16,036 nt of DNA from Maritimibacter sp. (GTDB taxonomy: Bacteria; Pseudomonadota; Alphaproteobacteria; Rhodobacterales; Rhodobacteraceae): the NCBI GenBank assembly GCA_003520545.1, contig DOUP01000050.1, positions 1 to 16,036 on the forward strand, given 5' to 3'. Position numbers and translations under genes: made by a program. The notes under the pieces are model-generated. The model did no database searches. It had not been told where the DNA came from and saw only the letters and a program-made list of their open reading frames with translations. Numbering within the stretch: the first letter of the stretch is position 1; each line of letters starts with the position of its first letter. Positions 6,119 to 11,694 of this stretch are shown piece by piece.

Positions 6119-6176
6119 AGCATGTCGCACAAAAGTGGGAACCGGTTTTGTGCTCCTCGGACATGCGAAATCAAAG
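6103..6176. repeat. Palindromic extragenic element flanked by 10-bp direct repeats
   Basis: A nested inverted repeat runs from 6120 to 6166: GCATGTC (6120-6126) with GACATGC (6160-6166), and inside it GCACAAAA (6127-6134) with TTTTGTGC (6146-6153), around GTGGGAACCGG. It is flanked by perfect 10-base direct repeats GAAATCAAAG (6103-6112 and 6167-6176), like a target duplication. I recall similar GCATGTCG...AACCGG palindromes repeated in many alphaproteobacterial genomes. The left repeat encodes the C-terminus of MntR and the mntR stop (6116-6118) lies just inside. Confidence 0.75.
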
Positions 6177-6203
6177 ACATAGGCCGCCGACGCCGCGTCC
6201 TGC

Positions 6204-6232
6204 TTTTCACCGCCCGCGCCCTGCCCTAGGCT
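6204..6232 (+). promoter_or_regulatory. Candidate promoter of the thioesterase gene
   Basis: TTTTCA (6204-6209) and TAGGCT (6227-6232) are separated by 17 bases and lie 27 bases before the ATG. The -35 box matches the consensus at 4 of 6 positions. TAGG-type -10 boxes recur ahead of several genes here. It lies downstream of the palindromic element, so the thioesterase can be transcribed independently of mntR. Confidence 0.4.
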
Positions 6233-6258
6233 TTCGACAAAGCACAGGAGGACCGCAG

Positions 6259-6729
6259 ATGGGCAGCCCGCATATCTCCACCGAGATGGAAGTGAAACCG
6301 GATTGGATCGACTACAACGGCCATATGAACATGGCCTATTACAACGTCTTGTTCGATCACGCGGCGGACGAATTCTACCCGATCATCGGCCTTGGCGAAG
6401 ACTACGCCAAGACCCGCCAACTCACCACCTACACCGCGGAATTCCACATCTGCTACCTGCGCGAATTGCACCTCGGGCAAAAGGTCCGCGTCCATAGCTG
6501 GATACTGGATTACGACGAGAAACGCTTCCACACGTTCCAGGAAATTCACCACCCCGACGGCTGGATCGCCGCAACCGCCGAAGCGCTTGGCCTGCATATC
6601 GACATGACCGGCCCGAAAGTGGCCCCGATGCCCGAGGATATCCTGTCTAATTTCAAGGACTTCGCGGACAAACACAAACCCGACACCTGGCCCGACCGCG
6701 CCGGTCGCGCCATCGGGATCAAACGCTGA
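6259..6729 (+). CDS. Hotdog-fold acyl-CoA thioesterase (4HBT-like)
   Basis: The 156-residue protein is a single hotdog domain. The active-site region WIDYNGHMNMAYY (16-28) carries the D-x-x-G-H-x-N pattern of 4-hydroxybenzoyl-CoA-type thioesterases, with D18 the presumed catalytic acid. Next comes the central helix YYNVLFDHAADEF and the strands TTYTAEFHICYLREL, VRVHSWILDYDEKRFHTFQEI and ATAEALGLHIDM. It resembles thioesterases linked to carnitine and betainyl-CoA breakdown, but no such genes are nearby, so the acyl group is open. The start is fixed by AGGAGG (6246-6251) 7 bases before the ATG. The frame open to 6148 would run through the palindromic repeat. It is probably a cytosolic oligomer like its relatives. 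Confidence 0.85.
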   Translation: MGSPHISTEMEVKPDWIDYNGHMNMAYYNVLFDHAADEFYPIIGLGEDYAKTRQLTTYTAEFHICYLRELHLGQKVRVHSWILDYDEKRFHTFQEIHHPDGWIAATAEALGLHIDMTGPKVAPMPEDILSNFKDFADKHKPDTWPDRAGRAIGIKR

Positions 6730-6828
6730 GGACCGCGCGCCACACCGGGCCGCACGTCCGGCCATAACGCCTTGGACCTCCCCGCGAAAATCGCGTAGCG
6801 TCTCTGCGATCACGAAAAGGGCTGTGCC

Positions 6829-7203
6829 ATGCAACGCTACGAATACAAGGTCGTTCCGGCCCCCAGGAAAGGCAAGCGCGCCAAGGGCGTGAAAGGCCTC
6901 GAAGCTCGCTTTGCGCACACGCTGTCGGAGGCCCTGAACGAGCTTGCCATCGAGGGCTGGGAATACCTGCGCGCCGACACGCTTCCGGTGGAGGAACGCT
7001 CCGGCCTGACCAGCAAACACACTTCGTTTCAATCCCTTCTGGTGTTTCGCCGCCCCGCCAACGTCGCCGGTCTCATCGAACGCCACGACGCCTTTACCGA
7101 GAACGCCTTTGCCGACGAGGACGAGGAAGATCTCGGCGTCGAAACCGAGGTGGAAGAAGACGAAACGGATACCGCCGAAGAGCCCTCGCAGACCAAGTCC
7201 TGA
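6829..7203 (+). CDS. DUF4177 protein with acidic tail
   Basis: The 124-residue protein starts with the DUF4177 pattern: YEYKVVPAP at residues 4-12, a helix (LSEALNELAIEGWEYLRADTLP, 32-53) with the hallmark GWEY, and a strand SLLVFRRP (69-76). From about residue 96 the chain becomes almost wholly acidic (DEDEEDLGVETEVEEDETD) and is probably disordered. DUF4177 proteins are small soluble alpha/beta proteins with no assigned biochemical role. The ATG at 6829 follows AGGG at about 8 bases, and possible promoter boxes TTGGAC (6772-6777) and TAGCGT (6796-6801) precede it. It sits upstream of the J-domain protein with 132 bases between, holding a weak hairpin (7237-7250) and a T-run. Confidence 0.8.
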   Translation: MQRYEYKVVPAPRKGKRAKGVKGLEARFAHTLSEALNELAIEGWEYLRADTLPVEERSGLTSKHTSFQSLLVFRRPANVAGLIERHDAFTENAFADEDEEDLGVETEVEEDETDTAEEPSQTKS

Positions 7204-7335
7204 CGCGCGCCGTCACGCGCCCGAGGCGGCGGAAAATCACCCAAAGGTGAAACGGCAACGATTTTTTCCCCCGCCCCCTTCTCTCCCGGGGAAAAAGCGC
7301 TAAACTCTCGTGCTCGAGTCGAAAAGAGTGGTGCC

Positions 7336-7968
7336 ATGACCAAAGACGATCCCTTCGGTTTCGACATTTCGGTGTCTGCCTCAAAGAAGAAAAAGCCGCG
7401 CGGCAAGCGGGGCATGTCGGGGGCGTTCGAAACCTCCACGCGGGTGTGCGAACACCCCGGATGCGAGGAGCAGGGACAATACCGCGCCCCACGCAGCCCG
7501 GATCATCTCGACGAATACCTGTGGTTCTGCAAGGACCACGTGCGCGAATACAATCTGAAATGGAACTTCTTCAACGGCGCGACCGAAGAGGAAATGGACG
7601 AACAGGCCGCCAAGGACCGGGTCTGGGAGCGCGACACCAAGAGCTTCAAGCAATCCGCCGAACAGCGCGCCTGGGCGCGTCTCGGCGTGGATGACCCGCA
7701 CCAGGTTCTGGGCGGCAACGCCACGCAGAACCCCGGCAAGACCGACCCCGGTGCCGCCACCCGTCGCCTGCCACCGAAAGAGCGCCGCGCGATCGAGATC
7801 CTCGATGCTCGGGACCACTGGTCCAAGGCCGAGATTCGCAAGGCTTACAAAGCCTTGATCAAGGTTCTTCACCCGGACATGAACGGCGGCGACCGGTCGC
7901 AGGAAGAGCAGTTGCAGGAGGTCGTCTGGGCCTGGGACCAGATCAAGGAAAGCCGCAGCTTCCGGTGA
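7336..7968 (+). CDS. J-domain (DnaJ-class) protein with N-terminal Cys/His cluster
   Basis: The 210-residue protein has a basic N-terminus (KKKKPRGKR, 17-25) and a cysteine/histidine cluster CEHPGC...WFCKDHV (C38, C43, C65, H68) that could bind zinc. A C-terminal J domain (about 152-205) carries the HPD motif at 179-181 (KVLHPDMNGGDR). A functional HPD means it can stimulate the ATPase of an Hsp70 such as DnaK. The J domain is at the C-terminus, unlike canonical DnaJ. In alphaproteobacteria this protein is typically encoded close to cobS. Here about 3.7 kb separates them, in a region with gene fragments. The start has no strong Shine-Dalgarno (AAAAGAG lies about 9 bases upstream). Its stop overlaps the GTG of a truncated gene at 7965. 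Confidence 0.88.
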   Translation: MTKDDPFGFDISVSASKKKKPRGKRGMSGAFETSTRVCEHPGCEEQGQYRAPRSPDHLDEYLWFCKDHVREYNLKWNFFNGATEEEMDEQAAKDRVWERDTKSFKQSAEQRAWARLGVDDPHQVLGGNATQNPGKTDPGAATRRLPPKERRAIEILDARDHWSKAEIRKAYKALIKVLHPDMNGGDRSQEEQLQEVVWAWDQIKESRSFR

Positions 7969-8113
7969 AACGTCTTCTCGTCACCGGCGCCTCCGGCACG
8001 GTGGGACAAGAGGCCCTTCGCGCGCTCCCCGCGCAAGGCTGACCGCCGCACCCGTCACCGCCCGAACCCCAGGCGCCGTTCCCGTCCCTACAGGGCCGGT
8101 ATTGCGCCTATAG
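7965..8113 (+). pseudogene. Remnant of a Rossmann-fold NAD(P)-binding (NmrA/epimerase-like) gene
   Basis: A GTG overlapping the J-protein stop (GTGA) opens a frame reading VKRLLVTGASGTVGQEALRA, the nucleotide-binding N-terminus of an NmrA or extended SDR protein (TGASGxxG). It ends at TGA 8040-8042 after 25 residues. In another frame from 8039 to TAG 8111-8113 the text VTARTPGAVPVPTGPV resembles the next strand and loop of the same family, implying a frameshift. Nothing further is recognisable, so the gene is truncated and broken. The overlap suggests the intact gene was once translationally coupled to the J protein. Confidence 0.65.
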
Positions 8114-8147
8114 CACCGCTTCGACCGCGTCCCGGTAAACGAACCCG

Positions 8148-8510
8148 TCATTCAAGCGTCGCGTCGAAGGTAATCACCACGCGGTCATCAGCGCTCGCCA
8201 CCTCGGTTGCGATCTTGGCATTCAGGATGTCCCGCCCCGAGAACTCGATTGCCGTTTTTTCAAGCTCGGCCTCGTGCGGACGGATGCTGTAGCCGTCGCT
8301 TTCGAGGGCTGCCGACCAGTCTCCGAACAACTCATCGACATCGGTGGCGGTGCTGAATGAAAACATCCGGATGCTGGAGCCGATTGCGCGATCCGTTTGG
8401 ATTTCGGCATCATCGGGCAATGCCAGAACCTCTGGCACCCAGCTTTGGGGCATCTCGTCGGCATAGACGATCACTGTCGCGAAGAGCGTCAGCACAAGGC
8501 CGAACAACAT
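8148..8510 (-). CDS. Small exported or membrane-anchored protein of unknown function
   Basis: From the ATG at 8510 the product has 120 residues: a hydrophobic N-terminus MLFGLVLTLFATVIVYADEM that reads as a signal peptide or anchor, then about 100 residues with no family I can name. The pattern VPEVLALPDDAEIQ...FSFSTATDVDELFGDWSAALESDGYSI recalls small alpha/beta domains found in exported proteins. The frame stays open to 8678, and an ATG at 8615 is another possible start. I prefer 8510 because it places the hydrophobic segment at the N-terminus, though its Shine-Dalgarno (AGGGA, 1-2 bases away) is poorly spaced. It is transcribed away from the DUF4168 gene. Confidence 0.55.
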   Translation of the reverse strand: MLFGLVLTLFATVIVYADEMPQSWVPEVLALPDDAEIQTDRAIGSSIRMFSFSTATDVDELFGDWSAALESDGYSIRPHEAELEKTAIEFSGRDILNAKIATEVASADDRVVITFDATLE

Positions 8511-8769
8511 GTCCCTGACGTGTCCGCCAAGGCGGTGAAACGCAAAGCCGTCCAGGAAGGTGCGGGGCGGGGCCGCGACGCAGACTGCGCCGATAGGGCT
8601 GGATGCAGTGATCATGAACGCAAACGTATCGTCGGCGTTCGTATGTTCAACACGGTTTCCCTCGCCCGCACAGAGCATTGGCGGATTTCCGCGAGCCTGT
8701 CGTCAGGGGCGCCACCTACGCGTCAGCAAGTTTCCGCGCCCCGTGTTGCACTGAAATACATGGAAAATA

Positions 8770-8790
8770 GGTTGCCCCAAACATGCAACC
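8770..8790 (+). promoter_or_regulatory. Short inverted repeat ahead of the DUF4168 gene
   Basis: GGTTGC (8770-8775) and GCAACC (8785-8790) form a perfect 6-bp inverted repeat with a 9-base loop, ending just before the Shine-Dalgarno of the gene at 8809. It could be an operator half-site pair or an RNA hairpin. The remaining divergent region, 8511-8769, holds nothing else I can support. Confidence 0.3.
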
Positions 8791-8808
8791 GAAACGGAGA
8801 AGATTGAA

Positions 8809-9174
8809 ATGCTCAAAACCAGGTTTCTCACCACGACCCTCACGGCGTTTACCATCGCCATTGCACCGGTCGCCACGCTGCCTGCCATGGCACAGGAAGG
8901 AAACGTGCAGGCGGAGATCTCGGATTCGGAACTCGACGCCTTTGTCGTGGCCTACAAAGACGTCATCGCCATCGAACAGTCCTACAGTGCCCAACTCGTA
9001 GATGCCGCTGATGACGCCCAAAGACAGGCGATCATCAACGAGGCACAAGCCGAGATGACGCAAGCCGTCGAAGAAGCCCCGGATATCGAGGTCGGTCGCT
9101 ATGTCGAAATCCTGCAGATCGCACAGGCCGACCCCGATCTTCAGGCCGAGTTGACCGCCAAGCTTCAGGACTAA
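8809..9174 (+). CDS. DUF4168 family exported protein
   Basis: This 121-residue protein has a Sec signal peptide: KTR, a hydrophobic stretch to about residue 25, and cleavage after A28 in AMA/QE. A short helical mature domain of the DUF4168 type follows: SELDAFVVAYKDVIAIEQSYSAQL, then AQRQAIINEAQAEMTQAVEEA and VGRYVEILQIAQADPDLQAEL. Family members are small periplasmic or secreted helical proteins with no known activity. The chain has no cysteine. The start is supported by GGAGAAG (8796-8802) ahead of the ATG. A strong hairpin lies 28 bases after the stop. The neighbour on the far side is an msrB remnant, so the context gives no functional hint. Confidence 0.78.
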   Translation: MLKTRFLTTTLTAFTIAIAPVATLPAMAQEGNVQAEISDSELDAFVVAYKDVIAIEQSYSAQLVDAADDAQRQAIINEAQAEMTQAVEEAPDIEVGRYVEILQIAQADPDLQAELTAKLQD

Positions 9175-9202
9175 CCTCGTCGAGCTTGGTGTCACGGCGC
9201 GT

Positions 9203-9226
9203 CCGCAGGAGGCTTCCCTTCTGCGG
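9203..9226. terminator. Stable hairpin after the DUF4168 gene
   Basis: A 10-bp stem with one G-T wobble (9203-9212 with 9217-9226) is closed by a CTTC tetraloop. It lies between the DUF4168 stop (9174) and the end of the oppositely oriented msrB remnant. No T-run follows, so it is terminator-like by position and stability only. Confidence 0.5.
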
Positions 9227-9243
9227 GCGTGCGGTCGCTGGGG

Positions 9244-9420
9244 TCATCCAGCCCGTTCGGTCGCCTCTTCGCGCATCACCTGGTATTCGAGATCCATCAG
9301 CATCACGCGCCATTCGTCCTTGGACCGGGTGACCTCGTAGGTCACACCCTCTTTCCCGGCAAAGACCGGGCGGGACGGGCTGGCAGCGATCGTTGCGGTG
9401 ATGAAGGTTCGACGTTCCAT
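9244..9420 (-). pseudogene. N-terminal remnant of a Tat-exported methionine-R-sulfoxide reductase (msrB)
   Basis: A 58-codon frame starts MERRTFITATIAA, a twin-arginine-like signal, and continues YEVTRSKDEWRVMLMDLEYQVMREEATERA (28-57). This is the N-terminal segment of MsrB, where EW..ML...Y.VMREEGTE precedes the zinc and catalytic part. The frame stops at the next codons, so both zinc CxxC motifs and the catalytic cysteine are absent. The sequence after the stop shows no MsrB text in any frame, so this is a truncation by deletion rather than a single frameshift. A peptide this size cannot reduce methionine sulfoxide. It may still be transcribed and exported. Confidence 0.72.
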
Positions 9421-9509
9421 GGGTCTGGCGTTTGGTATCCTTGGGTTGTGGAAGGATTGGTGGCAAGGGCGCCATGACGCGCCCCCGCCTCTGCTCGATC
9501 CTATGCGAC

Positions 9510-10079
9510 TTACATCGCCGGGAGGAGCACTTCGTCGATCACGTGGATCACGCCGTTCGACTGGTCGACATCGGCGATCGTGACGTCGGCCACGCGGCCG
9601 CGCTCGTCTTCGATCATGATCTCGTCACCGTCGTAAGTGGCTTGCAGCGTGCAGCCGCCCACGGTTTCGACCGGGTGGGTGCCGCCATCGTCGTCGATCA
9701 TGCCCTTGATCGCGTCCGACATCGCGTCGGCGGCAACCACGTGGCAGGTCAGCACATTGGTCAGCATCTCCTTGTTTTCCGGCTTGAGCAGGTCTTCGAC
9801 CGTGCCGCCGGCAAGATTGCCAAAGGCTGCGTTGGTCGGGGCGAAAACCGTGAACGGGCCCGGACCGGACAACGTTTCCACGAGGCCGGCAGCCTTCACG
9901 GCAGCAACGAGCGTGGTGTGGTCTTCGGAGTTGACGGCGTTCTCGACGATGTTTTTGTCAGCGAACATGGGCGCACCACCCACCATCGGGTTGCCGGTTT
10001 CCGAATGGCTCTCGGCGAAAGCGGCACCGGCGGTCAGTGCGAATGCGGCGGCTGCGGTTGTCAGTGTCTTGCGAAGCAT
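9510..10079 (-). CDS. Periplasmic fasciclin (FAS1) domain protein
   Basis: The 189-residue protein has a signal peptide (MLRKTLTTAAAAFALTAGAAFA, cleavage after A22) and one FAS1 domain from about residue 42. The conserved H1 motif is FTVFAPTNAAF (76-86), the central part is LTNVLTCHVVAADAMS, and the H2 motif is SNGVIHVIDEVLLP (174-187). FAS1 domains mediate adhesion or ligand binding outside the cytoplasm. C112 and C143 could form a disulfide. The start at 10079 has AGGGAG with a 6-base gap. The frame open to 10220 would add a non-signal leader. It lies 263 bases downstream of an anti-sigma gene on the same strand, a pairing seen in other bacteria, so it is a likely member of that ECF regulon. 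Confidence 0.9.
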   Translation of the reverse strand: MLRKTLTTAAAAFALTAGAAFAESHSETGNPMVGGAPMFADKNIVENAVNSEDHTTLVAAVKAAGLVETLSGPGPFTVFAPTNAAFGNLAGGTVEDLLKPENKEMLTNVLTCHVVAADAMSDAIKGMIDDDGGTHPVETVGGCTLQATYDGDEIMIEDERGRVADVTIADVDQSNGVIHVIDEVLLPAM

Positions 10080-10107
10080 GTGTATCTCCCTAAGGTCTGG
10101 ATTGTCC

Positions 10108-10124
10108 CCGATCCGTTTGATCGG
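10108..10124 (-). promoter_or_regulatory. Inverted repeat in the fasciclin leader
   Basis: CCGATC (10108-10113) and GATCGG (10119-10124) form a perfect 6-bp inverted repeat with a 5-base loop, 29 bases upstream of the fasciclin start. Farther upstream on the minus strand, GAAAC recurs at a 12-base interval within about 10145-10163, and a long A/T-rich patch (10173-10194) resembles an UP element. I cannot place exact ECF promoter boxes. Confidence 0.3.
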
Positions 10125-10262
10125 AGTTGCCAGAAGCCACGGACCCGTTTCGGAATGAGTTTCGCGTATTGTGATTTTTTTCTTTATTTTCAGGTCACAG
10201 CGCCGTGAACACAATCGCAAGACACAGGAAAAGAAGGGGTTTCAGCCACGAGTTCCGCTGGA

Positions 10263-10279
10263 GTTTTCTTCAAGAAAAC
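10263..10279. promoter_or_regulatory. 17-bp perfect palindrome downstream of the anti-sigma gene
   Basis: GTTTTCTT-C-AAGAAAAC (10263-10279) has two perfect 8-base arms around a single central base. It lies 64 bases beyond the anti-sigma stop codon and about 185 bases before the fasciclin start. With no loop it is a poor RNA terminator and looks more like a protein-binding site. Confidence 0.4.
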
Positions 10280-10342
10280 CTGCCTCGCGCGGCTCCTTGC
10301 AGCAAGTGGCGCAAGCTCATGAACAGATGGAATGGGCGTAAC

Positions 10343-11020
10343 TCAGAGCGTCACGATCTCGCCAGAGGCGATCACCGGCCCTGTCGGCGCGCCCGTCGGC
10401 GAACCGGTCGGCGGCTCCACGGAAACGGCCAGAACGCCGCCTTCAAGGCTTTGCGCCACATCCGGCGACAGAAGGAGCCGCGCGGGATCGGTTTCGGGCA
10501 AGAGACCCAGCGACACCGGCGGGTTGTCCCCTTCGATGAGCCACAGCTCATGCGCGGTGCCCTCCTGCGGGGCCAGCGACGGGATCACGTAAAGCTCCCC
10601 CGTGGTGTCGTCATAGCCTGCGGCGAGGATAATCGTGCCATCCTCCCCAGCCAGATCGGCGTGATAGACCGGATCGACCGGCGGCAAAACGCCCGTGCCC
10701 ACGGGCACGAACAACAAGACGAGCGCCAGGACACCAGCCAGAAGCCCGGTGATACCGGGGATGAGCCAGCGCGGCGTCTTGGTTTCATCGAACAGACGCG
10801 CTTCGATCTTGCGGCGCACGCGCACGGGCGGTTGGACGGCCTCGACGGTCTCATCGGCCATCGTCGCGAAATCTTCCTGCCATCGCGCAACCAGCGTCGC
10901 GAGGTCGGCATCCCGCTGGACGCGTTCGGCAAAAGCCGCCGCTTCGTCCTTCGACATCAACCCGAGCACGTATTCAGCGGCCCTTGCGCGATCGTCTTCT
11001 GGCAGAGCTTCTTCGCTCAT
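10343..11020 (-). CDS. Membrane anti-sigma factor (RskA family)
   Basis: The 225-residue protein has a cytosolic N-terminal helical part with the anti-sigma AAEYVLGLMSKDEAAAF signature (14-30) and W47, one transmembrane segment (about 85-108, WLIPGITGLLAGVLALVLLFV), and a periplasmic RskA-type domain. That domain includes DGTIILAAGYDDTTGELYVI, THELWLIEGDNPPVSLG and a terminal SVEPPTGSPTGAPTGPV. In this family the N-terminus holds the ECF sigma factor inactive until regulated proteolysis releases it. The ATG at 11020 overlaps the sigma stop as ATGA, indicating translational coupling. An ATG four codons upstream (11032) is an alternative. The inducing signal is unknown. The downstream periplasmic fasciclin protein is a candidate partner. 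Confidence 0.9.
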   Translation of the reverse strand: MSEEALPEDDRARAAEYVLGLMSKDEAAAFAERVQRDADLATLVARWQEDFATMADETVEAVQPPVRVRRKIEARLFDETKTPRWLIPGITGLLAGVLALVLLFVPVGTGVLPPVDPVYHADLAGEDGTIILAAGYDDTTGELYVIPSLAPQEGTAHELWLIEGDNPPVSLGLLPETDPARLLLSPDVAQSLEGGVLAVSVEPPTGSPTGAPTGPVIASGEIVTL

Positions 11021-11559
11021 GGCTCCAGACATTCCCTCAATTTTATCAGGCTGCGGCGCAGCCAGGTTCGCATCGTGTTGAGCGGCACATTGAACCGCTC
11101 GGCCAGATCGGCGTAGGTTTCGCCGTCCAGGTAGGCCGCGCGCACCGCGCTGGCCCGGTCTTCTTCAAGCGTGTCGAAACACTCCTCGATCCGTCTTGCC
11201 TCTCCCATCGCGACAACCCTTGCTTCGGCGCCCGGAGACGCGTCAGCCATGGCGGCGATCTTGTCGTCGCCGTCATGGTCATCACGCCGGGCGCGCAGAC
11301 GGTCAATCGAATGATTTCGCGCAATCGTGATGAGCCAGGTCATCGGGCTGGCTTTGCCAGCCGTGTATTTCTTGGAGCCGTGCCAGATCTTGACGAAGAT
11401 TTCCTGCAACGCATCCTCGGCTTCGGCCCTGTCTTTCAACACACGCAGAGCGATCCCGAAAAGTTTCGCGGAGGTATTGTCATAAAGGTTCTGGAAGGCG
11501 CGGCGATCACCCAATGCGCAGCGGGCGATCCACGTCTCGATGTCCTCTCGTGTTGCCAT
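11017..11559 (-). CDS. ECF-type RNA polymerase sigma factor
   Basis: The 180-residue protein has the two ECF domains. Region 2 spans about residues 25-92, with the core-binding EDALQEIFVKIWHG (48-61) and MTWLITIARNHSIDRLRARR (73-92). Region 4 spans about 122-175, with a helix-turn-helix TYADLAERFNVPLNTMRTWLRRSLIKLRECL. It would direct RNA polymerase to a small regulon and is held by the coupled RskA-type anti-sigma factor encoded next. It sits first in a minus-strand operon, divergent from cobS across 135 bases, so its own promoter (often autoregulated in such systems) should lie in 11560-11694. I could not identify matching boxes there and upstream of the fasciclin gene. It is closest in layout to SigK-like systems. 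Confidence 0.92.
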   Translation of the reverse strand: MATREDIETWIARCALGDRRAFQNLYDNTSAKLFGIALRVLKDRAEAEDALQEIFVKIWHGSKKYTAGKASPMTWLITIARNHSIDRLRARRDDHDGDDKIAAMADASPGAEARVVAMGEARRIEECFDTLEEDRASAVRAAYLDGETYADLAERFNVPLNTMRTWLRRSLIKLRECLEP

Positions 11560-11694
11560 TCAACCCTCGTAAACCTCACGTCACTCTAGGCGAAAATCTG
11601 GACCTGTCCACAGTGTGCCGCCTCGCCCCCTTTTCCTCGCCTGCGAAACCGTTATGTTGCGGCCCTGACGAAACGCAAGGCTAAGGATTCACCG

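Noticed and set aside
6226..7086. 286-codon minus-strand open frame
   Set aside because: It overlaps the thioesterase and DUF4177 genes in antisense, both of which have family signatures and proper starts.
9035..9475. 146-codon minus-strand open frame over the msrB remnant
   Set aside because: Another frame in the same place gives the recognisable MsrB N-terminus. This one crosses into the DUF4168 gene and has no motif.
9432..10208. 258-codon plus-strand open frame
   Set aside because: It is antisense to the fasciclin gene, whose signal peptide and FAS1 motifs are clear.
10205..11116. 303-codon plus-strand open frame
   Set aside because: It is antisense to the anti-sigma factor and the sigma factor end. 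The Arg/His-rich composition is typical of shadows.
11560..11694. Possible cobalamin riboswitch ahead of cobS
   Set aside because: The gap is only 135 bases, too short for a full cobalamin riboswitch, and I found no B12-box-like sequence.
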